Below are positions 12,567 through 26,817 of a DNA stretch of 64,000 bases, one piece after another. Source of the DNA: Hansfordia pulvinata (taxonomy: Eukaryota; Ascomycota; Sordariomycetes; Xylariales); the NCBI GenBank assembly GCA_006538405.1, contig BJKQ01000026.1, positions 1-64,000 of the forward strand. Direction: 5' to 3'. The notes beneath the pieces were generated by a model. That model saw nothing but the letters and a program-made list of their open reading frames with translations. It was not told where the DNA came from and ran no database searches. Positions within the stretch are counted from its first letter, which is position 1. Each line of letters opens with the position of its first letter. The position numbers and the translations under genes were made by a program.

Positions 12567-14585
12567 TATATTATTATATTAATACTTTTTTATATAAGTT
12601 TTAAATCCGTTTATTAATAAAAAGTAACTCACGTAAATTAATAAGCTGATATAAAGTAACTTAAACTCACTTAATTTAATAAAACCATTTATTTAAAGTA
12701 ATCCACGTGAGTTACCCGTGAGTTAACTTGAAACTTTGAATTTTTAATGTTATCCTTAAGTTTAAGTAAGTTTTAATCAGTAAGGTGAATAATTAACGTG
12801 ATTCTAAGCTCTTTAAAGTTAACTGATTATTGATATTTATAAGTTACGTTAAATTTCTTATAAGTCACTCACGGACTTAAATTACTTAGCATTAAAAAGT
12901 TTGTTGTTTAAATTACTTAACTCAGAAAAGTTGCAGCTCAAATATGTCTTTCTTATAGTTTTAAGAAATGAAAAAAGTCTAAAAATAAAGTATAAAGTTA
13001 ATATCTTTATAAATTAATAAGCTTAAAGTAAACACGCTATTTTAAAACATGTTAATACTCTTTTTTAAGTAAGTTAATAGATACGGCTTAACTGTTTTAT
13101 TTTAATTATTTTCCTTAAATTTATTTTACTTTATATAAATGAAAAAACTTAATAGGTCTTTTTAAAATTAAAAGTAACACTTTATTTCATTTGAAGTCAG
13201 TTTCGTTAATAATAGGTGTTTAACGTATAATATATACGCTTTTATAAATGATAAAATAAGCTTTAATATAAAGCTACTTAATTTATATTAAAATTTTATA
13301 TAATAAGTTTCATTATTAATATTACATTCACGTAATGTAAACTGTTTACTTTAAATCAAGTTTTAACGTTACGACATAAGTTAATAGCATTAAACTTAAG
13401 TTGTAATTAGATTTAAGTAAGCAATTATATAATTGTAAATAAATTTACTAATAAATTTAATACAAGTTAACACATTCAACTTTAACTTAAGTTTATTTAT
13501 AATAGGATCTTTTTATAATGACCTGTTTTACTCAAAAACTATTAAGTTTATTATCCTTCTGTTTTAACTTTTTAAAGCTAACAGGTCTTTATAAAATTAT
13601 TTTCAATATAATCGAAGGTTATATTAAGATTCATCTTTCTTCACTTATGAACATGAGCTTTAACGTGATATAGACTTTAACTACGCATATAAGAGAACAA
13701 TACTATTTAATGATTTTAAACTTAATATAAACTTTTTTTTTCAGTTAAAATTGTTTTTATAATAACTTTATATGTTATTAAGCCTCAATTTTATTCAAAA
13801 AAACGTATGTAAAACAATTGTTTAAATCTTATATTTTAATACGTTAAAGCTATATTAATTTTCTTAAAAGTTAATCAAAATAGTAATATATATCTTTATA
13901 AAGGTAAAAGCGTAATATAAGAATAGTAATATTAAAAAACGCGTTGTTATATGCTTTATAACGCAGATATCTTTGAAAGACTTATAAACGTAACTTAATA
14001 ATAAAAATAAAGAGCTCGAGGTTAGAATGAACTTATTATAATACCGCTTAAGTCTTCGATTTGTTTACTTAAATCTTAAGATAATTGATAAGTAACTCAC
14101 TTAAGTTATTTAACTCTATGATTTCATTCACTTTTATGTTTAAGTCACGAGTAATTAAGCTATTGACTTATATAAACTACTCTTAATCGCTTAAAAGTTA
14201 GCTCGAGAACTTAAGATATTAAACTTAAAAAGGTTCTCAGTTATAACTCGTATAAAGTACCTTTATTCTAAATGATATAGATATAATGATTTCCAATAAA
14301 AATTACTTTTAAAATTGAAATTGAAATAAAAAGTTGAAAAAGAAAAGGAGAGTGATATATAAGACTATTAATATGTTCTTTCGGAATATAAATGATTAAA
14401 GTAAATAGTTTACTTTAAGTTAATTAAAAACTTAAGACCGTAATTTAATGTACGAGGGATATAAACTTACGTACAATACTTTATAAATTATTAAAATTAA
14501 AGTAACTTAATAAACTTAAAGTAAATAAATGAGTAACTCATATAGGTTAATAATTTACGCAAGTTAACGCGACTCAACTTATTAT
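12567..14585. other. AT-rich DNA with partial MITE arms
   Basis: A right-arm fragment ends near 12,758 (ATGTTATCCTTA), and another arm-like stretch lies at about 12,775-12,885. A further arm end at about 14,515-14,578 abuts the next full copy. The remainder is AT-rich with no gene. Confidence 0.5.
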
Positions 14586-15605
14586 TAAAGTTAAAAATAT
14601 GAATCATAGATCATAAATTAACTTATAAGCAACCCACGTGAGTTGCTTTGAATTAGTAATTCTATAAACTCATATAAGTCTGAATCAGTAAGGTGAGTAG
14701 CTCACGTGAAGCTGAGTTACCTTAAGTTAAGTAACTAATTCATGTGAGTTGGTTTGAGTTATCCATGAATTAACTCATGAATTAAAAACTTTTAACTTAA
14801 TGAAACTTTAATAAGGTTATTCCAAACTTTTATATATTAACTTAAGTTAATAAAGTTGAAAATAAACGGTTCAACTTGATACCACGAGTGTAAATAAGAA
14901 TTATATACCGGATTTGAATTTAAAAAATTAAACTAATAACAATAAATGGTGTTAAGTAGAATAAGTAGTATTTAATAATAAGACATATTAAATGAAAGAC
15001 ATAATAATATAAGTCAGCTTATACTTAATGATAAGATCAAAAATATATGGGATTAAGATGCAATATTTAACTTAACGTATTATAATTATCTTATTTTAAA
15101 TACAAAGTTCAAATTAAGTACGTGAATTTAAAATAAAGAAGCAAAAGTACATTAAGTTTCGGATTAAGTTGAAAGAACCATAGAATATAAAAAAGAGTTA
15201 TAAGACGAGTTTACATTAGTTTCATAGATTAAGTTAATCAAATTAACTTTAAAAAGTTTGATTTATTATACTTAATATAATCTCTTATACTTTTTTTTAA
15301 CTTATTACTCTTCATATTATTCGCTATACTAAATTGAATTTATAATATATAATACAATTCGTTCTACCTAAATCAATCTATATTTGACTTGCTTTATTAA
15401 ACTGATTAAAGCTCAATCAATTTTAAAATCTTAAATCCGTGAGTTGAGTTATAAATAAATTGAATTCATATGCGTTACTTTGAATTAAAGAAGAGAGTAA
15501 CTCATATAAATCTGGGTTTATATAAATTTAAATTAAAAGTGTGGGTAACTCACGTAAATCCGTATTCATAATGATCGGATTCGAGTTAATTCATTATGAA
15601 CCTTG
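14586..15605 (-). mobile_element. Long hAT-like element copy, 1,020 bp, with perfect 8-bp target duplication
   Basis: It starts TAAAGTTAAAAATATGAATC and ends TTCATTATGAACCTTG. The octamer CTTATTAT flanks it exactly on both sides (14,578-14,585 and 15,606-15,613). Arms of the same palindromic family occur at both ends. The central part is about twice as long as in the other copies and AT-rich with no readable frame. It may be closer to the parental element, or it may contain a further decayed insertion. Confidence 0.75.
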
Positions 15606-15785
15606 CTTATTATTGATCTTAACTAATAATAACGTAGTTTTTAAAACATTAAACGTTTTAAGCTTTTTTAAGTTATAATTAAACTAATAAGAATCAGTTT
15701 TTCTTAATATTTATATTGTACTTATATCAACGGTCTTTCAAAGCTTTAAACTGCTTTTGAACTTTTATTTATTATTACTTATAAT

Positions 15786-16353
15786 TAAGGATATCATTAT
15801 AAATCATTAATTTGAACTTAACTTATAAGTAACACACGTAAACACGTAAAATACTTTAACATAATGATTTCATTATTATATAAAAGTCCGAGTTTACTTA
15901 AATTAGTTTTGAAATATGAATACGCTATCTTAACATATTAATAACTTACTTTATAAATTAAGAACTTCAAATTAATTAAAATTCTAAGCAAGGTTCATTA
16001 AAGTAGAAAAATAGAAAAAGAGATACTATTTTACATACAGATTTTAAAAATACGGAATTGACCTTAATAATAATTAAATAAATTAAAAGTTTTAAGAAAT
16101 AGATTAAAATATTTAACGTAAATATTTTCAAGTTGAATTTAATTAAAAATAAGCTTATGATGTATTATCTTATTAATTTAAAATTTAAAATTTAAATCCG
16201 TACCTTAATAAGCTTTTAAGTAACTTAAATTCACGTTAGCTATTACTTATAAATAAAGTAAGTAACTTATTCAAATTAATTTTAAGACGTGAGTAACTTA
16301 CGTAGATTATTAATTCACGTGAGTTAACTTAAATAAGTTTATAATTAACCTTG
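15786..16353 (-). mobile_element. hAT-like MITE copy, 568 bp
   Basis: It starts TAAGGATATCATTATAAATC and ends TTTATAATTAACCTTG. The flanks CTTATAAT and TTTAAGAT match at five positions, with two further differences being C/T or G/A. The distal arm has ATTCACGTGAGTTAAC close to the end, as in other copies. Confidence 0.62.
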
Positions 16354-18031
16354 TTTAAGATAATTAATAGGTATTTATTTCTCGTTATATTTTGTTTTAA
16401 CGTTATTATAAGAAACGTGATAAATCTTATAATATAAAGATATATATCTTTCTATTATTATTAAAAAAGAAATGGTTACGATAATTATTATATTTATTGA
16501 AAATAATAAGTTCATAATTTGATAATTCTTTATAACGGTATAAACTATTACAAGGTACTTTAAAGTACTTAATACGTAAATAAAGGCTTAATCAAATATA
16601 AAAAATCTGGAATACTCCGTCTTTAAGTATAAAGTTCTTATTGATTTCTTATTATATTAACTGAAAAGCTTAAGTAATATGACGTTTTATTTATATAAGA
16701 TTTTAAATTTTTTAAAATTATGAGATATACTTTGAATGGACTTATCTTTATTTATTTTCATTAATTAATAATTCTAAGCATGATTTAAGTTTAAATGTTT
16801 AGTTACTTATTAAGCACTCTTTAAAAGAAGGTTAAAAAAGTCGAAAATATAATATTATAAGATATAATTTCTTTTAATTGTATTTATGTACCTATATTTA
16901 TTAAGTATAAGCGCTTACGTTTTTTTTTTCAAAAGATAAATTAATTAACTTAAAAAAGTATTCCTATTTAAAGGAGTCCTTTTAAAAATATAATCATTAT
17001 TAAGCTTATAATAAAGATAGAATTAAATGAATATATCACATAATGCCTTAATAGAAAAGGTTTAATATTTCCATTTATTTTAAGTATAATATATAAGATA
17101 ACATGCTTAAAATATACGTGAGCTTAAACTTTTATTTTATAAATTTATTTAATCTTATCCTTAGTAGTACTTAAACTTAAAAGCGTTAAGCTTTTACTTA
17201 ATAAATTTTTTTAAAATTTTGAAAACTTATAAAATTATATAAAAGTACTAAGGATACTTTACGTTAGTTTAAATCTTTTTAATCCTGCTTTAGTATCCTT
17301 TTTATTAAGCTACGTACGTTGATAGCTTTAATCGTGTAATCCTTATAAACTCGAAGTTTATAAATGAAAGTTATAAAAAAAATTTATAATCATATTTAAT
17401 AGCTTTTTCTCGTTATTACACTTAAGTGTAAAATAAGCCACACACAGTATTATAAACTTTTTCTGAATAGCTTAAATTAGCTTTATAATATCTTAAAGTA
17501 TTATATGAAAAGACTTATTAAAGAACAGCTTATTTAACTTAATACATTTAATTACTTATATTCATATTATATATCGCTTTATATTATTTAATTGATACTT
17601 TTCCTTTATATTATACTTATCGTTTTTAAGTAACGGCTTAAGACGAGTCATATAAGCCTCTTCGGTATCTATAGTAAGTATATTAATAATAATGACGATA
17701 TGAAAATTATACGTTTATATAATATATGTATTAATAAAAGTCTTAAAAGAATGCCTTTAATCATATATGGTCTACGTGTACGTGAAATGCTTTTAATATA
17801 ATTAATGAACTATGATGGTTCTTATTTAATACATAAATCAATATTCAATACGGATTAAACGTATTATACTTCATTACTCACACTTTCTCTACTATATTTC
17901 TTTGGTTGAAAACAAAATCTCACTTTATTATCTTATTCCATTTAACGTAATCCATTGTTCTTTTAAGTTAAAAAAAAAAGTAAACCAGTGTAATATAGTC
18001 ATAAATATAAGGCTTCAGTGTTTTTTAAGTA
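16354..18031. other. AT-rich, gene-free DNA
   Basis: Nothing beyond AT-rich sequence with dense stops is visible. I found no MITE arms with boundaries, no transposase motif and no RNA gene. Confidence 0.6.
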
Positions 18032-18992
18032 CAGTTTAATATATGAATCATGAGTTTTAACTTAAGTTATAAGTAACCCACGTGAGTTGCTTTAAATTTA
18101 TGATTTTATGAACGCTCTTAAATTAATTCATATGTTTTTTAAGCTACTTTAATTTAATTACATAGCTTACGGCAGTTACTTTAAGTTACTTATAGGCTAA
18201 ATAACAGATTCAAAATGTTAAATTCAATGAGATATAAAGTCAGTTTCAAAAACCATTGAGTAAAAATAAGGTATAAAGCAATTTCAAAGAAGACTTATTT
18301 AATAAAATCAATTAAAGTAAGTTTAATGTATATAAACTAAAATAGTATCATTTACTTATATTACTTACTTATACTGTTTAATGATATTATAATCTATAGT
18401 ATCATCTTATTATAACGTAATTTAATAAGTCAATATAACACGTACGTTACTTTTTAAGTATAATATTTTAAGTAAATTAAAGTTAATTTCTTTTATCTTT
18501 ATTAAGCATATCTTTCAATATTAATATGATACGGAATTAAGTTTTTTTAAAGTGACATTAAAGTAAGTATTTCAACGTTAATAATATAATATCAATTTAA
18601 ATGAATTTAATATACTCTTTTAAAAGCAAGATAAGTAATTTCTTTATAAATACGTTTACGGGAGGTAGAAAAACTTAATATATATAAGCTTGATTAAAAT
18701 AAAGCATAGTTTATTCTATACAAGTTTGTTAAACTTATTTTAATTAATTTGAACTAATTTAAACTTGTTTCAACTTTTATAACTTTACTTATTGAGTTAA
18801 AATTTATTATAAGCTTGTTTAAAGTTACTTATCTTAATAATAAATTATAATATGTGTTATAAGCTTAATATTATTAAATGAATACGAGTCCGTGGGCTAA
18901 CTTATAAGTAACTTAAATTCACGTGAGGTTTTTAAATTAAACAAGTAAGTAGTTTAAGTGAGTTAACCCGAGTTAACTTATTCGAAACCCTG
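18032..18992 (-). mobile_element. Probable hAT-like element copy, about 0.96 kb
   Basis: The left end CAGTTTAATATATGAATCATG and the right end TTCGAAACCCTG match the family termini, with arm sequence adjoining each (about 18,050-18,200 and 18,885-18,985). The flanking octamers TTTAAGTA and TTTTCAAG do not match well, so the two ends may belong to different insertions. Confidence 0.45.
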
Positions 18993-21900
18993 TTTTCAAG
19001 ATATTGTTTTCATTAAACACATCTCTGTTAAATATAATTATACTTACTTACATCATATTAAAACATGAAAAGTTATTATATTATAGAAATATTAGACTTA
19101 GATTTTGAAATAAGCTTACGTCAGTATTATAAAAGCTTAAAAATGAAAATAGTAATTTTGATATAAATGTTTAAGAATAAATCGATATATCTCTTGAAAT
19201 AAATTTAATCATTATATTATACGGTAAATGTATTCAAATGGGTTTATAAATTAAATAATCAGCTTAGTTTCTGACTTTAAATTTATTTTAATAGCTTATA
19301 AAGCCATCATTATTAATTCTTTATTAAAAGCACTTCTTAAAATGAAAATCTATTATAGTTTTTAATTTAAAATGACCCACTTATAATTAGCATTAATACG
19401 CTTTAAATCAACTTTGCACTTTAATACATAAAAGAATTTATAAAACATAAGTTAAACAACACTTAACGTTTATAAGCGTAGTTAAGAGATATTATACGTT
19501 ATATTATCAGCAACATATTATATATAAAAACAGATTCTTAAAGTAGAATTATTATTCAACCCCTTATTTTAATCACATTATTTAACACCTTATTCTTATT
19601 ACATTAAGATTCCATGCTTTACCTTTTTTAAAAAGAATCATAAGAGTTTAGATTAATGTTATAGCTTACGTAGGCTCTTTAAAAGCCGTTTTCCACGAGA
19701 TAATATATTATTTAAAGATCACATACGCTTAATCTCGGTGTTCTTATAATTTATAAAAGGCTGTAAATACTATAAGATTTGATAACATTAAATTAAAAAT
19801 TTATAATAATCCTCGATTTCTCAAAGATTTAACTATAACAAACTAGAAAATTCTTTTTCGAAGTATTCAAAATAATTTATATTGAATAGTATTAACTTGC
19901 CTTTTAAAAACAGGAATGTTCGTGGGCTATAAGCTTCTTAAAAAACAGTTTTTACCTTATTAATAAATAAAAGAGAGCTTATTAAGTAACTATAAAACTT
20001 AAGAGATTAAAATTAAAGGGAGTATCACCCGCGAACTTAATTAATGATTGCCATGTTATATTAAACTTTTATAACACTTCTTAAATCAAGGATTAAGTCA
20101 TATTATACTTATAAGGATTTATAGGAGAAACGGTATAGCTTTCTTTTACTTTTAATCTCTTTAAATATAATTATGCTTTTATTTTTATTTCGTATATTAT
20201 ATAGTTTTCATTATTTAATAATAAAGTTATAATTTCTCTTATTTACAAATCTTTTATAAGTTTATTGAAATCTTATAGTCTTATATTATCTCATTTCAAA
20301 ATGCTTATAAATAAAGTATAAACGTTTATTCAACTTTATCTTAAATCTATAAGTTAAATGTGAATAAGGTTATAATTCTTCATCACTTCTTATTTTATAT
20401 TAAACTATTACTGTTTTTCCAAACGTAAAAAGGACGTTATTATAATTTGAAAAACATATTAAACTTACTTTTAAGTTTTCACTTTTAATAAACCCTTTAC
20501 ACGTTCACCCTTTCATATAAATATTTAAAAGTTGAACGTGAAAGTGTTTTTAACGCTGAATGCTTTATTCATATAAATCACGTTTTGTTTCCATTATTCA
20601 TTTAGGAGTCGAAATTAAACTGTTTCTACTATTTATTTAAGAGTCGATATTAACATTAATAATAAATAATAAAATATTGAATTACTAAGTAATTCTTTAT
20701 ATGATAAAACTTACATTACTGAATTTAAATAAAAAGCTTATTATCTCAATAATCTTATATATCATTTCATTCTTAAAGTTGTTCAATTTCAATTGACATT
20801 GGCTTATTAATAACGTTTCTTATTCAATTTATTACTATTATGAAGATTTTAAATCTTTGATTATAAAACCAATATAAAGAAGCTTATTTTTAAACTATCT
20901 TTAAGATGTTTTGAATATTCATTATAATTTAAAGCTTTTTCCAATTATTAATTTACTTATAAACCACGAATCTAAGCTATTCGCGCTCAATTTACTTACA
21001 TTAAATACACTTAAAAGAGTGATCTTATTTATAAGAGGAATCAGTTCTTTATACAGCTCGAAACATCGTATAAGTTATATGATTATTTTTAAAAATGACT
21101 TTAATTATTTAAACTTATAAAGAATATTATATTGAAAATTCAGATTCTTTATATTGATTTTGTGAAAGTATTATTTTTAAGTTTTAAAACTTAATAAAAA
21201 TATTTTAGTCAAATAAAAACTTGAGTTTTAAACTAAGATAAAATCGTGTCTTTAAGTAGTCTTCGAGTTCCTTAACCTTATAAGCCTTTAAAAAACGATA
21301 GTTTGTTTAAAGCTAATATTTGAAATTAATAATCAGCTTATAAGTTAACATAAAGCAATTTATAGAGGTTTAATAATGTGAAATAAACAGAAAAAATGTT
21401 GCTTTATAAAATGTATTATATATATATTATAATAAATAGAATAGATTAAAACTAAAATTTAAGCTTATATTAATAATCAATATAGCTTAAATGCTTTAAA
21501 ATCTTAATAAAAGATAGAATTTAAATATAAGCGTAGAATTATCGATATAATTAAAACGAAATAATCGAACTCGTCAGTTAACTTTTCAATAACTTAGACT
21601 TATATAAGTTACTATAAGTGAATAAAGTAAATCTCTTTTATAAGTTCAGTTTTACGTGACTTACTTCGTAAGCATAAAAGTATTTTTTTTAATTTGTAAA
21701 GTAAATATTAACTTAATAAATATTCTTTTAATAATTATAAAAACAACATTTTCTTAATACACGAGTAATTAAGATATTCTATTTACGGAAGTTTTATTAT
21801 AATAGTATATATAGGCTTCTTATAAATAAATAAAGCCTTTAACTTAAATAAAGCCGCGTAACAAAATAGAATTGGTTTTTTCTATTAATGTTATATAAAT

Positions 21901-22283
21901 AAAATAATTTAAATATATTTTTCATTAAACATTTTGAAATAAGATATATGGAGTAACTGATAGTAAAAATAACACATTTACCATAGTATCAAAAGATAAA
22001 AGGCTTAATAAAGTTATTAATACTCTTACTTTTATTAAACTCTTTATTAATTTATTTAAAGCTAATATGCTAATAAGTTATACGTATACATTACTTTAAG
22101 TTTAATTAAATCACTGTATTAAGTTTTCAAGTTATGTTTTATATAGAATAGTTTTCTATTAGTCACTTTAAAGTTATTAAACTCACTTATAAATATAAGT
22201 CCGAGTTCACGTATATTATTAACTTAAGGTGACTCTTAATTAAACTTAATTATAAGTATTAATAGCTATCATTATATAATTAA
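18993..22283. other. AT-rich, gene-free DNA
   Basis: No gene, RNA or bounded repeat is recognised. One chance 69-codon open frame at 20,911-21,120 (+) is Leu/Ile/Asn-rich, matches no family I know and reads as translated AT-rich DNA. Confidence 0.55.
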
Positions 22284-22781
22284 CAAAGTTAATAATCAGT
22301 TAAGTTAAATTAACTTACGTGAGCCAGTTTACGTAAATTACCCACTTTATTCAGTACGGTAACTCATATAAGTTTAAGTTATTTATAAACTAACGTGCGG
22401 ATTATAATTCAGTTAATTCAAATAAAACAAATAAGTTATATTTAGCTTTATTATAAATTAAGCTGATTTAATCTATGTATTCAACTTAATTATAATTAAG
22501 TAACTTATTAAGACTTATTTATTTTATCTTTACTTATTTATGATTTATTATTTTTTTATTCTTATAGCTTACTCTTTAAATGTTCTTTTTACAACCATTA
22601 ATATAAATAAGTATACTTAAAACTTTATTATGTTTTAAAATTAAAATCCGCGAGCCACTTTATATATAATTCGAAGTAGCTTAAATAAATTAATAGCTTA
22701 ACTTAAAGTAGCATTACTTTATGTATATATATAAGTTACTTATCAGTAAGTTAAAACTTATAATTAAAATCATTAACCTTA
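22284..22781 (+). mobile_element. hAT-like MITE copy, 498 bp, eroded
   Basis: It starts CAAAGTTAATAATCAG and ends AAATCATTAACCTTA. Left-arm units (TTACGTGAGCC, 'taactaacgtgcgg') and a right-arm stretch (from 'aaatccgcgag') are present. The flanks ATAATTAA and ACGTTAAA match only partly. The length agrees with the 500-bp class. Confidence 0.58.
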
Positions 22782-25427
22782 ACGTTAAACTGGAAAAAGC
22801 TACAATGAAAGTAAAGTGAATTAACATTAGGTTTAAATTAAACGTTAAAGTGTTTAAATCAGCTTAATTAAGTATCGGTCTTAATTATATAAGAAATTAT
22901 ATATAATAACTTTAAATAGATTAAGTAAAAGGTTTTTTTTTAATACGACGAGAAAGTATTATATAAGAAAGCGAATGATAAAAAGCAATTTATTCTGAAC
23001 ATTAATAATATAATAAGTGAAATATCAACGTACTTAAACATTTAATGTTAACTATGTTAAGGTAAGTTATATTGGTTAAATAATATAAAAAAGCTTTTAA
23101 AGATAAATAAGGTTTAATATATAAAGAAAGCAATTAAAGCTATATTATTTTAATTAATAGCTTTGAAGTATACCGAAACTTTAAATTTTTCTTTTTTTAA
23201 GAAGAAAATGTTAAACATCTTATATAAAATAAAACTGTTCTTATGTTTATTATAGTTTTATATATATTACTAGGTATGCTTATAACACAGCGTTATAAAT
23301 CATCTTAATTCAAATCAACGTAAAGACTTAACTAATTTTAATGGTCAACTTATCCTTATAATTAAGACTTATATAAGTTATTTACTTTACGAACTTATAA
23401 TCAATCCCGTGGACATAAGTCTATTAGCGGCTTCGTTACGGACTTATTCGTTTCTAACTGAATCAAGCTTACCGGCCTTGATAAGTGAGAATATAAGTGA
23501 GGTTATAAGTGAAATAAGCTATGGTTAATGTTTAAAATAATTATTTAAAGGTTATAAAGCTTTTATTAATAAAAAGACTTAACTATTCAAGTAAAGTGTA
23601 AGTGATTTATTAATAACACTTGTATAATGGAAAATAAAACCCTTTATGAAGAGCTTATTAACCTTAATTATATATTCCTTTTCCTTTAATTTACCTAAAA
23701 TAAGTTCATCTAAATTAACATTATTAAACTAACATTTTTCAATATATTAAACTCATTTATTCCACCCTTTTTCGGCTTATGTATTATCATATGAAATAAT
23801 ACTTAATATACATATTTTAACTTTTTAATCTAATTCAATTTCTTGAAAAAAAGTGAATTCATTTCCCTTAAATATAGTTATTAAAGTCTACTTATATAAA
23901 TACGCTTTTTATTGAATTTAATTGTTTAAATCATGAAACCTCTCTTATAAACTTATTAAAAGTCGAAAAGTTGAAATTTAAATCGATAAAATAATTTTAA
24001 GTTTATATAACTAAAATTCGTGGATTGATATTTATAATTAGTGTTATATTGATATGAAACAATAATTAGCTTTATTTTTAAAACTTTGTAATTTTTATAT
24101 AAAACTATTAAGAAGAGAGTCTTATTTTAAACTTAAATAATTAATCTTTATGATTACATTCATTTTATTTATTAATACACTTAATTTTTGCTCTTTAAAG
24201 ACTTTATAGCATAATAATTAAATTTATAAATATCATGTTTTTTGTTTTATAATAAGAAGCATATTTCTAAAAAACGGTTTCAACTTATAGATTATTATTA
24301 AGCGAGTTTTATATTCAAGATTATTAAGTATAATATAAAATAAAGTTATAATATATATAATTAAGAAGTGTATATTATACGGTTAGTTAATATAGCTTAC
24401 TTAATATTTTAATATAATATTAATTTATGAAATTATCAATAAGGTGTGCTCAGATTTATAATATTGAATATTTTCTTTAATAGAAATTTAACCCGTAACA
24501 ATTTTAAAAGTGAAGTAAAGCTTATATTATAAAAATTTCAAAGTACACGGTAAGAGGTGTTTACTTAAAACTAATCGAGAACACGGGGTAGTTCTCTTAT
24601 ACTTATAATGTATATTTAATCAAACGATTTTCTTAGTTCTGTCTTATTTTACACGCTTTCGGTTTCATATTTAACTTATACATATTATTCTTAATTAATT
24701 CTTAAGCTATATGGTTTTAAATTTATATAATGGTTTACTTTAAGAATTTATGTTTATAGCTTTGACTTATATATTAACTTAATATAAGTAAAACAAAGCG
24801 CAATATATCGTATTAATAACGAAACATATGAAAGCGGTGATAATTCATGGTCTATTAATGTTGTCTTATTTTATTACGTCTTTAATGTAATCATTATTAA
24901 AATCAATTATAAATCTTTTAAATATTATTAATACTTCAAATGACTTAAGATCGAGTAACTTTAAATATCGGTAAATTAAAAATAAGATTTTAAATTTAAC
25001 TTTACTTATTTATAAAAGTAAGTAAGTAGATTCTTAAATTGTTTTAATATAAGTTACTTGTTAATTTTTAAGAAATATATTAATAGGAAACAACAGTCAA
25101 AAACAAGTATTTAAACGTTAATGCTCGAAATTTTGAAGAATTATTTCTTATAAAGACATAGTTTAATTAAATGTTTTTTCATAAATATAATAATACCCGG
25201 TTTTCAAAACATATACGCTATATCTTAAGTATAATAATAGTAAATTGAAACGGTTTATATAACCGTTTAACGTAAGTACAGATTTTTCATAATTGATTTA
25301 AGTATAATTAAATATAAGTTGTTAATAAGATTAAGAGCTATTTCTTTTAATCGTGTTTTATTATAATCAAGCTAACTATAAGCTTAAAAACTACTTATAA
25401 GTAAGATTAAGATTATAAATTTATTAT
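22782..25427. other. AT-rich, gene-free DNA
   Basis: This is uniformly AT-rich apart from a slightly more GC-rich patch at about 23,395-23,500 (around CGGCTTCGTTACGG). No protein, RNA or bounded repeat could be recognised. Confidence 0.55.
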
Positions 25428-25977
25428 TAAGGTTAATAATAAGTTCACTCGAATCTGATTTATATAAATCCGGATTCGCGTGAATCTGATTCATATAAAT
25501 CCGGATTCATGTGAGTTACTTACTATACTAATTTAAAGTAACTCACGTGAATTTAAGTTACTTATAAATTAACTCATGGACTCATTCTTTAGATTTTAAT
25601 TAATAAAATAATTATTATTCAGCTTAATTTAAGCTTAAATTAATGAAATGAAATTTTCAAAAACTTAACTTATTTTTTTATTATAAGTTAAATATTACAT
25701 TATTTATAATTAATCTTTAATGACTATTATTACTTTAATAATAAGCAGTTTAACGGATATCTTTTTTTATACCTTTTATATTACTTTTCTATATAAATAT
25801 ACATTTTTTAAAATCCGTGAGTTAATTTATAAGTAACTTAAAGTAACTTAGATTCATGTGAGTTACTAACCTTACTAATTCAAATTCACGTGAATCAGTA
25901 TAATCATTGATTTAAAGTGATTCACGTGAGTTACTTATAAATTAATTTAAGATTCATGATTCGTAATATTAACCCTG
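25428..25977 (+). mobile_element. hAT-like MITE copy, 550 bp, with 8-bp target duplication
   Basis: It starts TAAGGTTAATAATAAG and ends TAATATTAACCCTG. The flanking octamers TTTATTAT and TTTATTAC differ by one C/T change. The left arm has repeated TCCGGATTC and CATGTGAG units. The right arm has TTCACGTGAATC and ends with 'gattcatgattcg'. The centre closely matches, in inverted orientation, the centre of the copy at 26,818. Confidence 0.78.
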
Positions 25978-26817
25978 TTTATTACTGCGGATACATATAA
26001 ATCTGAATTAGCTTTTTACGGATTTTTAAATATTTATTAAGTCGAATAAACTTAATATAACCCTTTTCAATAGCTTAATTACCGTAGATTAAAATGAAAT
26101 AAGAGTTTAAAGTTTACGTAAGTTATATATAAGTTTACGTGAGTTTAATTATATTAATTAAATATACGAGTCAAAGTTCAACTTGAACACAGGCGTATAA
26201 AAATTTAGTAAAAATATTTTTATAATAAATAATCGTTTATAAGTGATTATTTATGTATAATACACGGGTTTTTATTAATGTTAAAGCTGATTTAACTCGA
26301 TTTTAACTTAGAATATTTAATACTTATAGCTTATATTTTAATATTTTCTCTTTTTAATATCGTGACTTTTATTCGATATATATTTTGAATTAATCTTTAA
26401 AACTTTAATATGAGTTTTGCATTCGACGTAGAACCATTTTAGTGCTCGTTAATATAATTATCAAGATTTATTCAACCTTAAGTTCATAATTAATATAATT
26501 TATTTAGTTTAAATCTTTTACATCTTTAACATTTTAAAAATCCGAAAAATGAATTAATTATAAGATACGTAATTATAAGTAAGTTTTGTTTCATTATTTA
26601 TCAATTTTAAGCTAGCTTATAAGTAGCTTGCTTAAGTTGCTTAAAGTACGAATGCTTGTTATTATACGTAAGCTAATCATGTATTCACGTTGATTTAGTT
26701 AAATTTAAAATACTTTAAATGCTTTATTAAACCACGTGCTTTAACTTACGAACTGAATATTGAGAAAATTTAAGTTATAAGTGTTTTAATTAAAAGCTTA
26801 TAAGTATTAAGGTTAGT

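Noticed and set aside
20911..21120. 69-codon open frame in AT-rich DNA
   Set aside because: No family resemblance and no gene-like context; a chance frame of this length is expected somewhere in 29 kb.
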